Source of the DNA: a virus
Virus record (IMG/VR): IMGVR_UViG_3300034190_000172
Location: 1 to 35,224 of that record
Length of the DNA: 35,224 nucleotides
Reading direction: 5' to 3' (one strand)
Under the pieces are notes generated by a model. That model saw nothing but the letters and a program-made list of their open reading frames with translations, did no database searches and had not been told where the DNA came from. Below are positions 14,539-23,200 of the stretch, in pieces; the first letter of the stretch is position 1; the number at the start of each line of letters is the position of its first letter. A program made the translations under genes and the position numbers.

Positions 14539-16575
14539 ATGGCAGTATTACCTGTACGTAACTTAGGATCTGCTGGAGTTGTAACTGACGTAGAGCCATA
14601 CAACCTACCTATTCAGGCATTCTCAAGAGCTGACAATGTAGTATTCGAGGATGGCAAGGTTGCTCGTGCTCCGATCTTTAAGTCGGTGTATAAATTGGAC
14701 GGTGGTTCTCAGTATGACACTGCTGCTTTTGCTACTCAGGCGGCTGCTTCAGGGACAGATGAGTTTTACGTTTGCGATAGAACGTATAATACTTCCAAGT
14801 ATGCATATCCTGCGTTTGCTAGTACTTATAACGCTACTTACTTAATTCCTGATAGCAGTCCTTCTGCGGATACCGTACCTGTAACATCTACAACTTTATC
14901 CGAGGTGGTTTATTTTAATAAGCCTGACCGTAGGCCTATCTATAAGCTACCATCTGAGACATTCTTCCGTGAGTTACATCCTAAGGATGCCAGTACATCA
15001 GCCGCAGGTGTTACATCCTCATGGGGAAGCTTAAGTGATGCTTGGACGTGCCAGTCCTTTCGTTCGTATGGCGACTTCTTACTTGCACTCAACACCTCAG
15101 AAGGAAGTAACTCATACCCAGCACGAGTTCGCTGGTGTGATCCTGTGTTAAACGGGAGTGCTGGCCTTACATGGGATGCATCTGATCCTACTACGCTTGC
15201 TGGCTTTAATGACCTCGTACAGATCGAGGGCGGTATCGTAGATGGTCTATCTTTAGGCAGTCAGTTCGTTATCTACAGCAAAGACCAAGTATGGCTAATG
15301 GAGTTCGTTGGTGGTCAATTTGTGTTTAACTTCAGACGCTTATTTACTGGCGCAGGGGTGATCAATACAAACTGTATAGCTGAAGTAGACAATAATCACT
15401 ACGTCTTTGGTCAGGATGATATCTACATCCACAACGGTACTCAGAAAGAAAGTATTGCTAAGGGTAAAGTTAGAGACTTTATCTATAAGAACCTAGACAC
15501 TGATAAGTCACACGCCATCTTTGTTCACCATGACGTTCGCTTTAAAAAGATTATGTTTTGCTATAACTCAGCAGACCCTAACGCCAAGTTTGACAAGGCC
15601 ACTCACTGCAATAAAGCAGCGGTGTATAGCTACATTGAAGGTACTTGGTCGTTCATGGATTTACCTAACCTGACTTGTGCGGGCATTGGTAACTTGAACT
15701 CGGTAGTCAGCTATGACGTGACAGGTGCGCCTACCTATGACTCTATAGGAGGTACTTACCTAGATGCCGCAGGTTCTTATGCTCGTCAGGCGTTGTTTGG
15801 TAATCGTGTAGTTAGGACTGAAACTGTATTTGTTTTAGACTCTACACCTAAGGCAATAACCCATGCCGTAAGACCAAGCAGCGGTGTCTATAGCAATCAA
15901 TCTGCGGATTTAACTTTTGCCGCAGGACATAATATAAGTATTGGCGATATTATTACTATAACAGGATTGCCTTCTCCTTTTGATATTTGGAATGGAGCGC
16001 AGACTGTAGGAAATGTTACTGGAAATTTGATTAGAGTTGGGAACACAAATACAAGCCCTGTTAATAATATTGTAAGCCTAGCAAATGTTACAGCAGTCAA
16101 TAACGGCGCTTCACCTACTGCTTATCCTGTAAATAGTGTGAACTCATATCACGGGTTAACACATACCCACTTGGTGACATTGGATTCCATTAGAGACCCT
16201 GCTGTGGTTGCTACTTACGAACCCGACATGAACGCCGTATCCGTTTTGGAACGCAAAGGTATCGACCTAGATGAAACAGGGCAGGAGCTTCGTAGTTACA
16301 AGAACCTCAAGAATATCTACCCCCAGATGGTCAGCTCTGATGAGTCACAGGAAGTTAATGAGTCCTTTGTCACCTTCGACTTAGGTGCTGCGGATTTACC
16401 TAACAACACGCCTAATTACACTACGACAACTGAGTTTAAACCCTCGCAAATGTATCAGGTGAATACACGGGCAAGCGGTAGATATCTTAGTTACAAGTTA
16501 ACTACTCCAGAGCCACTGACGTACTTTTCTTTAACAGGCTTTGATGCTGACTTTATAGCGACAGCGAAGAGGTAA
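14539..16575 (+). CDS. Tail tubular protein B / tail nozzle-like protein
   Basis: This 678-residue protein begins LPVRNLGSAGVVTDVEPYNLP and continues AFSRADNVVFEDGKVARAP, the usual opening of podovirus tail-tube/nozzle proteins (T7 gp12 or P22 gp10 role). Beta-propeller-type strands follow, such as SLGSQFVIYSKDQVWLMEF (about 236) and HYVFGQDDIYIHNG (about 290). It would form the distal tail tube. Its position next to fibre and internal protein genes agrees. A stretch near 15840-16140 is more AT-rich, with many Asn, Ile and Thr, and may be an inserted surface domain. Assignment is by pattern and place, not by a single diagnostic motif. Confidence 0.75.
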   Translation: MAVLPVRNLGSAGVVTDVEPYNLPIQAFSRADNVVFEDGKVARAPIFKSVYKLDGGSQYDTAAFATQAAASGTDEFYVCDRTYNTSKYAYPAFASTYNATYLIPDSSPSADTVPVTSTTLSEVVYFNKPDRRPIYKLPSETFFRELHPKDASTSAAGVTSSWGSLSDAWTCQSFRSYGDFLLALNTSEGSNSYPARVRWCDPVLNGSAGLTWDASDPTTLAGFNDLVQIEGGIVDGLSLGSQFVIYSKDQVWLMEFVGGQFVFNFRRLFTGAGVINTNCIAEVDNNHYVFGQDDIYIHNGTQKESIAKGKVRDFIYKNLDTDKSHAIFVHHDVRFKKIMFCYNSADPNAKFDKATHCNKAAVYSYIEGTWSFMDLPNLTCAGIGNLNSVVSYDVTGAPTYDSIGGTYLDAAGSYARQALFGNRVVRTETVFVLDSTPKAITHAVRPSSGVYSNQSADLTFAAGHNISIGDIITITGLPSPFDIWNGAQTVGNVTGNLIRVGNTNTSPVNNIVSLANVTAVNNGASPTAYPVNSVNSYHGLTHTHLVTLDSIRDPAVVATYEPDMNAVSVLERKGIDLDETGQELRSYKNLKNIYPQMVSSDESQEVNESFVTFDLGAADLPNNTPNYTTTTEFKPSQMYQVNTRASGRYLSYKLTTPEPLTYFSLTGFDADFIATAKR

Positions 16576-16577
16576 CT

Positions 16578-16865
16578 ATGGCTATCAATGATAAGACAGA
16601 TAGCTTCGTGATTAAGTACTCACGGGGCGTATATCCTGCTGTTGTCGCAGATACACCAAGGTTCCTGCAAAATGAATTTTTGCGACTTGAAGCATTTTCA
16701 AATGCAACTACCGAAGCAACGATTCAAGTCTCTGATAGGGCTGTAGTTAACCCCAAGAGAGGCATGGTTCGCTATGCTGTAGATCCTTGGTTTCCTGTCG
16801 CAAGCGTAACATCTGGAGACACTGGCCTCGTGGTCTACACAGGCAGTGCATGGGCATTAGTATGA
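16578..16865 (+). CDS. Small virion-associated protein, unknown
   Basis: This 95-residue, beta-rich protein ends GLVVYTGSAWALV, an ending often seen in short phage structural proteins. It starts three bases after the nozzle stop and overlaps the next gene through an ATGA junction, so it is certainly part of the tail operon. A tail-associated role is likely by context only; no enzymatic motif is visible. Confidence 0.7.
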   Translation: MAINDKTDSFVIKYSRGVYPAVVADTPRFLQNEFLRLEAFSNATTEATIQVSDRAVVNPKRGMVRYAVDPWFPVASVTSGDTGLVVYTGSAWALV

Positions 16866-17413
16866 GCAATTCAATAAATCCTTACATCAGTAACTCGTTA
16901 GCGACAGCCGCTAATGCTGAAGAGTACAACAAGTTTCTGACAGCGTTTAACAAAGAGAAAGAGTTTAAAGCTAAAGTTACTGCTTTTGAAGAGGCTTTAT
17001 TAGGTGTCGAAGGTGCTGAAGTTCAAGAAGAAAGTTATGCATCAATGCCTGTCAGTCATAAGTTTGCTGACGGTCTTTATATCCGTGAATGGGAGTCACC
17101 TCCAGATCAAATAGTTGTTACTGAGATACATAAAGTCAGTAACCCTATTTTCCTTATGGAAGGTGATGTAACACTTTTAACTGAAGTAGGTGCAGAGAGG
17201 GTAACACCTCCTTGGTACACTATTACCTCAGCAGGTACTCGACGTATTTTATATACACATACAAAAACAAAGTTTGTAACCGTTACTAGAAGCGATCACT
17301 TAGACGCTACTAGCTTACGGGAAAAATTAACTTACGGTGATTATTCCGAAGTAATTAAAGACTTTCCAGAAATAGAACAGATAGCCAAGTTTATAAAGGC
17401 TTTGGAGAAATAA
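16862..17413 (+). CDS. Cupin-like small tail-region protein
   Basis: This is a 183-residue protein from the ATG at 16862, which overlaps the previous stop as ATGA. The first third is helical (ANAEEYNKFLTAFNKEKEFKAKV). The second part has the strand pattern of a small cupin barrel: FLMEGDVTLLTEVG, PPWYTITSAGTRRILYT and FVTVTRSDHLD. A metal-binding His cluster is not complete (H131-type residues are sparse), so it may be a structural cupin rather than an enzyme. Proteins like this occur beside phage tail genes without known function. The role is unknown. Confidence 0.65.
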   Translation: MSNSINPYISNSLATAANAEEYNKFLTAFNKEKEFKAKVTAFEEALLGVEGAEVQEESYASMPVSHKFADGLYIREWESPPDQIVVTEIHKVSNPIFLMEGDVTLLTEVGAERVTPPWYTITSAGTRRILYTHTKTKFVTVTRSDHLDATSLREKLTYGDYSEVIKDFPEIEQIAKFIKALEK

Positions 17414-17414
17414 T

Positions 17415-19172
17415 ATGGCATGGGTCGCAACAGCAGTAGTTGGTAGTGCAGTAATTGGAGGAGTAGCTTCAAACAGCGCAGCCGGTAAAGCAGCAGACGC
17501 ACAAGATCGTGCATCACAGTTAAACTATGAAGCGTCAATGGCTGGCTTTAACTTGTCGAAGCCGTATCTTTCTGACCTCTATGCCAATCAGCAGTTTCAA
17601 TATGAGCAGATGCTGGCTAATGGCGCTTACGATGGTGAGACCTTTGGCGGTATGGATCCACGTACTACTACTGGCTATGATCAAATGTATGATCAAGGCT
17701 CTCAGCAGAACCTTGCTGCTACTGGTATGATGGATACCACTAGCGGGTTCGCTGGTAACGCTGCTAACCTTTATAACACTGCTGCCAACAGTAACGTCCA
17801 AGGCGATGCGATGAATTTCGCAAGTCAAAATGGTATTGGTGGTGCATTAGATTTCGCAAACGCAAACAACTCTGCCCAGTCAGCGATAAACTTCGGCAAC
17901 GCTAACAACAACTTTGCTAACTCATACGATTACGCAAGTAGTAACACTGGTGTCCAAGACGCTAATGCCTTTGCAGCAGGTAGCACCAACGTCCAAGATG
18001 CTAACGCTTTTGGTGCTGGAAGCACGAACGTCCAAGACGCTAACGCTTTTGCTGCTAACAGTACTAACGTCCAAGACGCTAACGCTTTTGCTGCGGGCAG
18101 TACTAACGTCCAAGATGCCTTAGACTTCGCTGCAAAAGATGATATGCAGGGCGCTATCGATTATGCCTCTGGCGACCGTCTCGATAGTCTTACAAAAGCT
18201 GCAATGCGTGACCCTTACCGTCAACTTACTGAGAGCACGTTAACTGGTATTGATGCCAGCGCATCGGCCTCTGGTAACATGAACAGCTCACGCGCAGGTA
18301 TTGCAGACGCACTTGCTCAACGCTCTTACGATGACCGTTCTGCTGATGTATCTGCTGGTATCCAAGACAGTTTAATGACCCAATACACGAATAATCGAGA
18401 TACCTTAGCGAATAACTATCTTGGCGATAGGGAAAACCAATCTAACGCTTATCTAGACGACAGATCCGACCAAGCCACTACTTATCTTGGTGATAGATCC
18501 GATCAAACTGATCGTTTCACAGATAATAGAAATAACCAAGCCGACACTTATCTGAATAATCGTAACGACATTGCAAACGATTACAGGAACGCAGGGGATG
18601 CGGCATCAAATAGGTACACTGATAGCTCTAACTACCTGTCTGACTCATATCTAACGAACCAAAGTGATCAGAGAAACTTCTACGGTAATACAGAGAACAC
18701 TCAATACTCTAATATGACAACTGCCAATAATAACATGGGCAACATCTATGGTAATGCGATTGCTTCTCAGGGCGCAGGTACTCAAGGGATGATTAACGCA
18801 GGTAATGCTTTCGGCGCTGACAACCAAGCATACTTGAACGATCAACGTGCTAACTACGACAGACAGAATGGTTATGATTTTGGTGTATCTGGTCAATACT
18901 CAAATATGTTAAACGGTTTAGCGGTTACTAACTCCACGAACCCTAACATCCAACCTAATATGTACGACCCTACAGCCGCTGGTATCACAGGTGCTATGAG
19001 CGCAGGTATGGGAGCATATCAGGCGTTTGGCAGTCCTAGTCTGTTTGGAGGCGGTGGTAATACAGTAAAAGCCACCCAGTACACACAAGCTCCTTCTTAC
19101 GGTCAGACGGACGTTTTCTCAGGTGCGACTATGTCTCCTACGTCTAGTGGCGGTGGTGGCTTCTTCGGTTAA
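17415..19172 (+). CDS. Repeat-rich internal virion / DNA-ejection protein
   Basis: This 585-residue protein has a hydrophobic Gly/Ala start (WVATAVVGSAVIGGVAS) like the ejected internal proteins of podoviruses (T7 gp14 role). Residues about 125-255 form about ten 13-residue repeats around a core of QDANAFAAGS; five of them are strong at 17946-18140. Residues 324-455 form 11-residue repeats (Y.x.x.R pattern, as in YLGDRENQSNA and YLDDRSDQATT) running from 18384 to about 18779. The C-terminus is Gly/Ser-rich (GGGGFFG). The hydrophobic start could insert in the host membrane and the repeats could form long rods or coiled coils. It lies between the nozzle and other internal protein genes. Confidence 0.75.
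   Translation: MAWVATAVVGSAVIGGVASNSAAGKAADAQDRASQLNYEASMAGFNLSKPYLSDLYANQQFQYEQMLANGAYDGETFGGMDPRTTTGYDQMYDQGSQQNLAATGMMDTTSGFAGNAANLYNTAANSNVQGDAMNFASQNGIGGALDFANANNSAQSAINFGNANNNFANSYDYASSNTGVQDANAFAAGSTNVQDANAFGAGSTNVQDANAFAANSTNVQDANAFAAGSTNVQDALDFAAKDDMQGAIDYASGDRLDSLTKAAMRDPYRQLTESTLTGIDASASASGNMNSSRAGIADALAQRSYDDRSADVSAGIQDSLMTQYTNNRDTLANNYLGDRENQSNAYLDDRSDQATTYLGDRSDQTDRFTDNRNNQADTYLNNRNDIANDYRNAGDAASNRYTDSSNYLSDSYLTNQSDQRNFYGNTENTQYSNMTTANNNMGNIYGNAIASQGAGTQGMINAGNAFGADNQAYLNDQRANYDRQNGYDFGVSGQYSNMLNGLAVTNSTNPNIQPNMYDPTAAGITGAMSAGMGAYQAFGSPSLFGGGGNTVKATQYTQAPSYGQTDVFSGATMSPTSSGGGGFFG
17946..18140 (+). repeat. 39-bp coding repeat, five tandem copies
   Basis: Five successive 39-base units (starts at 17946, 17985, 18024, 18063, 18102) encode TNVQDANAFAAGS with small changes; the DNA of the middle three is nearly identical. 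More diverged units extend on both sides at the protein level. Such repeats expand and shrink by slippage or recombination. Confidence 0.9.
18384..18779 (+). repeat. 33-bp coding repeat (11-residue units), about twelve copies
   Basis: From 18384 the protein is in register with an 11-residue period. Most units start with Tyr (twice Phe or Met), and the earlier ones follow Y-L-x-D-R-x-D/N-Q-x-x-x. Ten units reach 18713, and two weaker ones follow. The DNA copies are diverged, so the repeat is old and kept at protein level. An 11-residue (hendecad) period is typical of right-handed coiled coils. Confidence 0.75.
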
Positions 19173-19208
19173 TAGCCCCGACTTAACCTTATAAACGAGA
19201 TAATACAT

Positions 19209-20276
19209 ATGCAACCTTATGGAAATATGAATCCTGCCCTTTTGCAGCGAGCAAACGTAATGCAACAGCAGCGGGGCAATAACGTACCGCCTCCTGCGTT
19301 ATCCGCTCCAGAGCAAGACCCTAAACAGGTAGTCGCTCAAGCACAGGCGATCCTTACGAACCCGCAAGCACCTTTAGAGGCTAAGAACCAAGCAAGCCAG
19401 ATTATACAGCAGATTACGGCGGGTAACGCCGGAGGCGCACCACAAGGTAAACCACCTATGTTATCTCAACCGTCTTCTCAGCCGATTATGCCTGAGCGAC
19501 CTACAGCACCCTCTGCGCCCACTTATGGTGGTAACGTAGGAGCGCAAATGTTTGCCCAGAGTCAGGCCGCAGCAGCACAAGGCGGTAACGCTATGTATGC
19601 AGGTATGGCCGCAGGTTATAACCAAGGTAAGCAGTCAGAATACAACGCTGAACTCAATACCTACAAGGCAGAGCAGCAGAAATACGAAGACGGTGTTGCT
19701 CGATATAATACTGCCCTACAAAAGCAGAAAACGAAGCAAGAAGGCTTGGCTAAAGCATTAGCACCTCTTGAGACGCAGCTAGGCAAACTTCAAAATGCAA
19801 GAGCAAGGCTTGAGAAGCAAGGTACAAACATTACTGGTATGAGTGGTGAAGACTACACTAGGTTTACCGATAAGTTCAGCAATAGTGATGAAGCTACTCA
19901 GCGTGAGATGACCCGTAAGATACTTAAAGACATCGGTGTTGACTATACGCTTCTTAAGATTGCCCAGACTAAAGGTGCTATCTCTGAGAAAGAAATGGAT
20001 TTATTCGCAAGTCCTCAACCAAGTGCAAACGCTACTGAAGAAGTTTGGAAGTCTTGGTTAGACGGTCAGATCCGAGCAATGGAAATGGTCATGAGTAACC
20101 TAGTGGCTATCGAAAACGGTCAAATGGCTCCTTCTCGTGTTGATTACAGTGCTGACATTGCCGGTCTAGGTGTTAGCTCACCTAAGCAAAACAGTGGCGG
20201 TGGGAACACGTCCTCTGCTCCTGTGGCTGAGCCGAAGACCACTAAGAACGGCGGCATTAGCTACACAATAGAATAA
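19209..20276 (+). CDS. Internal virion protein, coiled-coil type
   Basis: This 355-residue protein is Gln/Ala/Pro-rich at the start (QRANVMQQQRGNNVPPP), has a long predicted coiled coil around 145-205 (YNAELNTYKAEQQKYEDGVARYN; LAPLETQLGKLQNARARL), then a small globular part and a low-complexity tail. It lies between the repeat-rich internal protein and the giant protein, the place of T7 gp15. A role as an inner-core or ejected protein is inferred from location and composition. GAGATAATACAT precedes the ATG. Confidence 0.7.
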   Translation: MQPYGNMNPALLQRANVMQQQRGNNVPPPALSAPEQDPKQVVAQAQAILTNPQAPLEAKNQASQIIQQITAGNAGGAPQGKPPMLSQPSSQPIMPERPTAPSAPTYGGNVGAQMFAQSQAAAAQGGNAMYAGMAAGYNQGKQSEYNAELNTYKAEQQKYEDGVARYNTALQKQKTKQEGLAKALAPLETQLGKLQNARARLEKQGTNITGMSGEDYTRFTDKFSNSDEATQREMTRKILKDIGVDYTLLKIAQTKGAISEKEMDLFASPQPSANATEEVWKSWLDGQIRAMEMVMSNLVAIENGQMAPSRVDYSADIAGLGVSSPKQNSGGGNTSSAPVAEPKTTKNGGISYTIE

Positions 20277-20296
20277 GCATCCTCCAAGGAAATTAC

Positions 20297-23200
20297 ATGG
20301 CTACTTACAAGATCGGCAAGGGGCGTTACACGCTTCCTACAGGCTTGCCTCAAGACGTTTTAGAACAAGCTATAGAAGAGATATACGCCACACACGAAGC
20401 CACACGCCAAGGTTCCTTGGGATACTCAGTAGATAACGCTCAGAAGATGTTAGGCAAAGGTGCTGAAGCCTTCGGTCGTTTCACTGGTATCGATGCTGTA
20501 GAAAACTACGGCTCTGACGTAGTTGCTCAGCAAGAGAAAGACCTTGAAGAAGGCCGCTATGTATCTGACTACCAAGGAAGCTTCACCGACCAAGACGGAG
20601 CGTTTAAGAAGCTAGGTTGGGCGGGTGAAAAGATCGTAGAAAACCTTGCTACATCAGGCGTAGCTCTAGGTGGCTCAGTAGCTACACTTGCCGCTGGTGC
20701 GTTCTCTGCTCCAGCAGCAATGCTTATCGGCGGCGGTACTCTTGCAACTAACCTTGTGATGTCTACAGGCGAAGCTGCCTTAGAAGCAGAAGATAAGACA
20801 GGCGATTACAGCGCAGGTGGTGCAATAGCCACTGGCGGTATCGTTGCATTCTTAGATCGCTTCGGTGCTAAGATCCCTAAAGATAAAATAGCCAACATGA
20901 CAGGTAGAGAGCTTGTCGATGAGCTTGTAGCAAAAGGCCACACAAAAGCCGCAGGTGAGTTAGTTAAGACTGTTACTAAGAAAGCAGTCAAAGAAGGCGC
21001 AACAGAAGCCGCACAAGAAAACGTGATCATGACAGGTGCTGCCCTTCAAGGCGGTGACTACAGTCTCGGTGAGGTGATTAACAAGAATATCGACTCATTC
21101 GTTGTAGGCGCAGGAATGGGCGCAGGTCAGTCTGTCGCTTCTGGTGGTGTTAAAAGCCTGATAGGTACTGGCGATGTTGCCGGTGAACCTATTCAGCAAG
21201 AAACCGCAGCCGCATCTTTTGCCCTACGCTTAGATACGATTGCTAACGAAGGTCAGCCTACTGACGATGGCCCAGTTCCGTTCGATCTTAATGATGTAGA
21301 TCGTATGTCTGACAACGGTGCAAGAGCCGTGATGGACGTGGCTCATACTCGTATTGCTACAGAGATCAAAGAGGTTTCTAAAGTTCTTAGAGATAAGCTC
21401 AGCGGTAAAGAACGTGCTGAGTTTGAAAAAGAGCTAGGCACACTTGGTGAATATGTTGAGATCAAAGATAATGACGTAGTCCTGTCTGCCGCAGAGCTAC
21501 GAAGCAGTAAGAATAAAACTAAGTCAGCAATTACAACAGGCGGTTATAACGCTGTTAATAAACTTGTTGGCGATAAACGTGAAGGACAAGAGCTTCTTAA
21601 CTTGTTGCGTGAGTCACAAATGCTCACAAGTCTGCACAATAAAGGCTACGTTGGCGGCTTAAGTCAGTACACCGAAGGTCTAAACCCTTTCAAATCACAA
21701 GCTGGATACGGTGACCGTAGCTCTCTTGAGACTGTAGGCCGTCTAGGCTTATCAGCAGCCGCAGGTTCTGCAACAGGTGGTGCAACTATTGGCGCTCAGT
21801 TAGGCGCAGTTGGTGGCGCAAGAGCGGTTGATGCAATGACTGGTAGCCGTTCTCGTGTTAACAAGTTTGTCAACCAAAACAAAGACGGTACACCTTTAAC
21901 CTCATCAGGCCCATCTTTACGAGAAGAGCAGTTTGAAAAACAGCAAGCTGAAGACGCTAGATTCGCTCAAGAAGAAGCCCAGAAGCAAGCACAAGCTGAA
22001 TCCGATGCTCAACAACAGTCTCAGAACGCACAGGAGACCTCTGAAGCCAATCGAGTAGCTGGTCAACGCAATGCTCCTCCTACTTTGGAAAGTCCACAGT
22101 GGACGATGGAGACAGCTACAGGCTTAGACAAGAATGGTGTCGCTATGGCACTCCGTATGCTTGAGCGCCTACCAAGTACACCTGTTGCTATCCGTAAAGC
22201 TATCGATGGCTACAGAAAGACTGTAGATACAGGCGGCAAGGTTCCAAACTTAAGCCCTCTTATACGTTTCGTAAACTCTACAGCTAATGATAATTCTCAG
22301 TTCATCCAGCGAGTAGCTCAGCCTGATACAGGTGTAGAGCAGCAGCAGGTACAGGTTGATAAGACAGAAGCTTACAAGCAGACCGAAGGATACCGCAGAG
22401 GCATAGAGGCTAACCAGAAAGCTGGTAGCGACCTAAGCGCCTCTATGAATGCTGATAAGAGTATTAGCCGTATTGATAAAGCCAAGCTTGGTAATGCGAT
22501 ACAACAGCTTCAGTTAAACTTAGGCGAGAACCCTCTACAGGCAGTACAGAGCATTGTTTCTGATCTGTCTAAGTCTGGTATCTCACAAGAGTTACTACAG
22601 AAGTACATCGCTCCTTATGCTGACCGTGTTGCGAGACAGCAGCCGAAGCCTGACGTGCCTACTTTTGATAATCGTGACCCTGCTGCATACAAGGATGCTC
22701 AGTTTATTTTACCTGAGTTAAGAGATTCGTTTTTAAATTCATTGCCTGAAGATGCGTCCTTTGACGAAGCTATGGATTGGTCTGAAGGTCAGACTCCGAA
22801 TGTACGCAACTTCTTAAAAGCATTAGAGCGTGATGACTGGCTTGGGTTTGATTACCCAGCACAATCTATAGATGCAGCAATGTCTGAAGAGGCCGATAAC
22901 TTTAACCTTTCACAAGGCACTAAGTCAGCTTTGGGAAGACTGGTTAACGAGCCTGACATTCCGATGTTAGACGACCGCACTAAGGCTACACCGTCTGCTG
23001 AATCTGATCCGTTTAACATCGGCGAAGACATGGGTAGAACCATTCTTGGGATGTACCCAACAGAAGGCGCTACGTCTCCTTTCACGGTTAAAACTAAAGT
23101 AGAAGGCATTAAGAAGTTGTTCAGCGAGTTGTACGCCAAGACTACTGGTACAACAGACCCGATTGAGCAAGCACCTGAGAACGTAGATACGGTAGCAAAG

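Noticed and set aside
17914-18123. Other-frame ORFs over the 39-bp repeats (Leu/Thr-rich or Ser/Val-rich)
   Set aside because: They are produced by the repeated DNA being read in other frames and have no ribosome binding sites.
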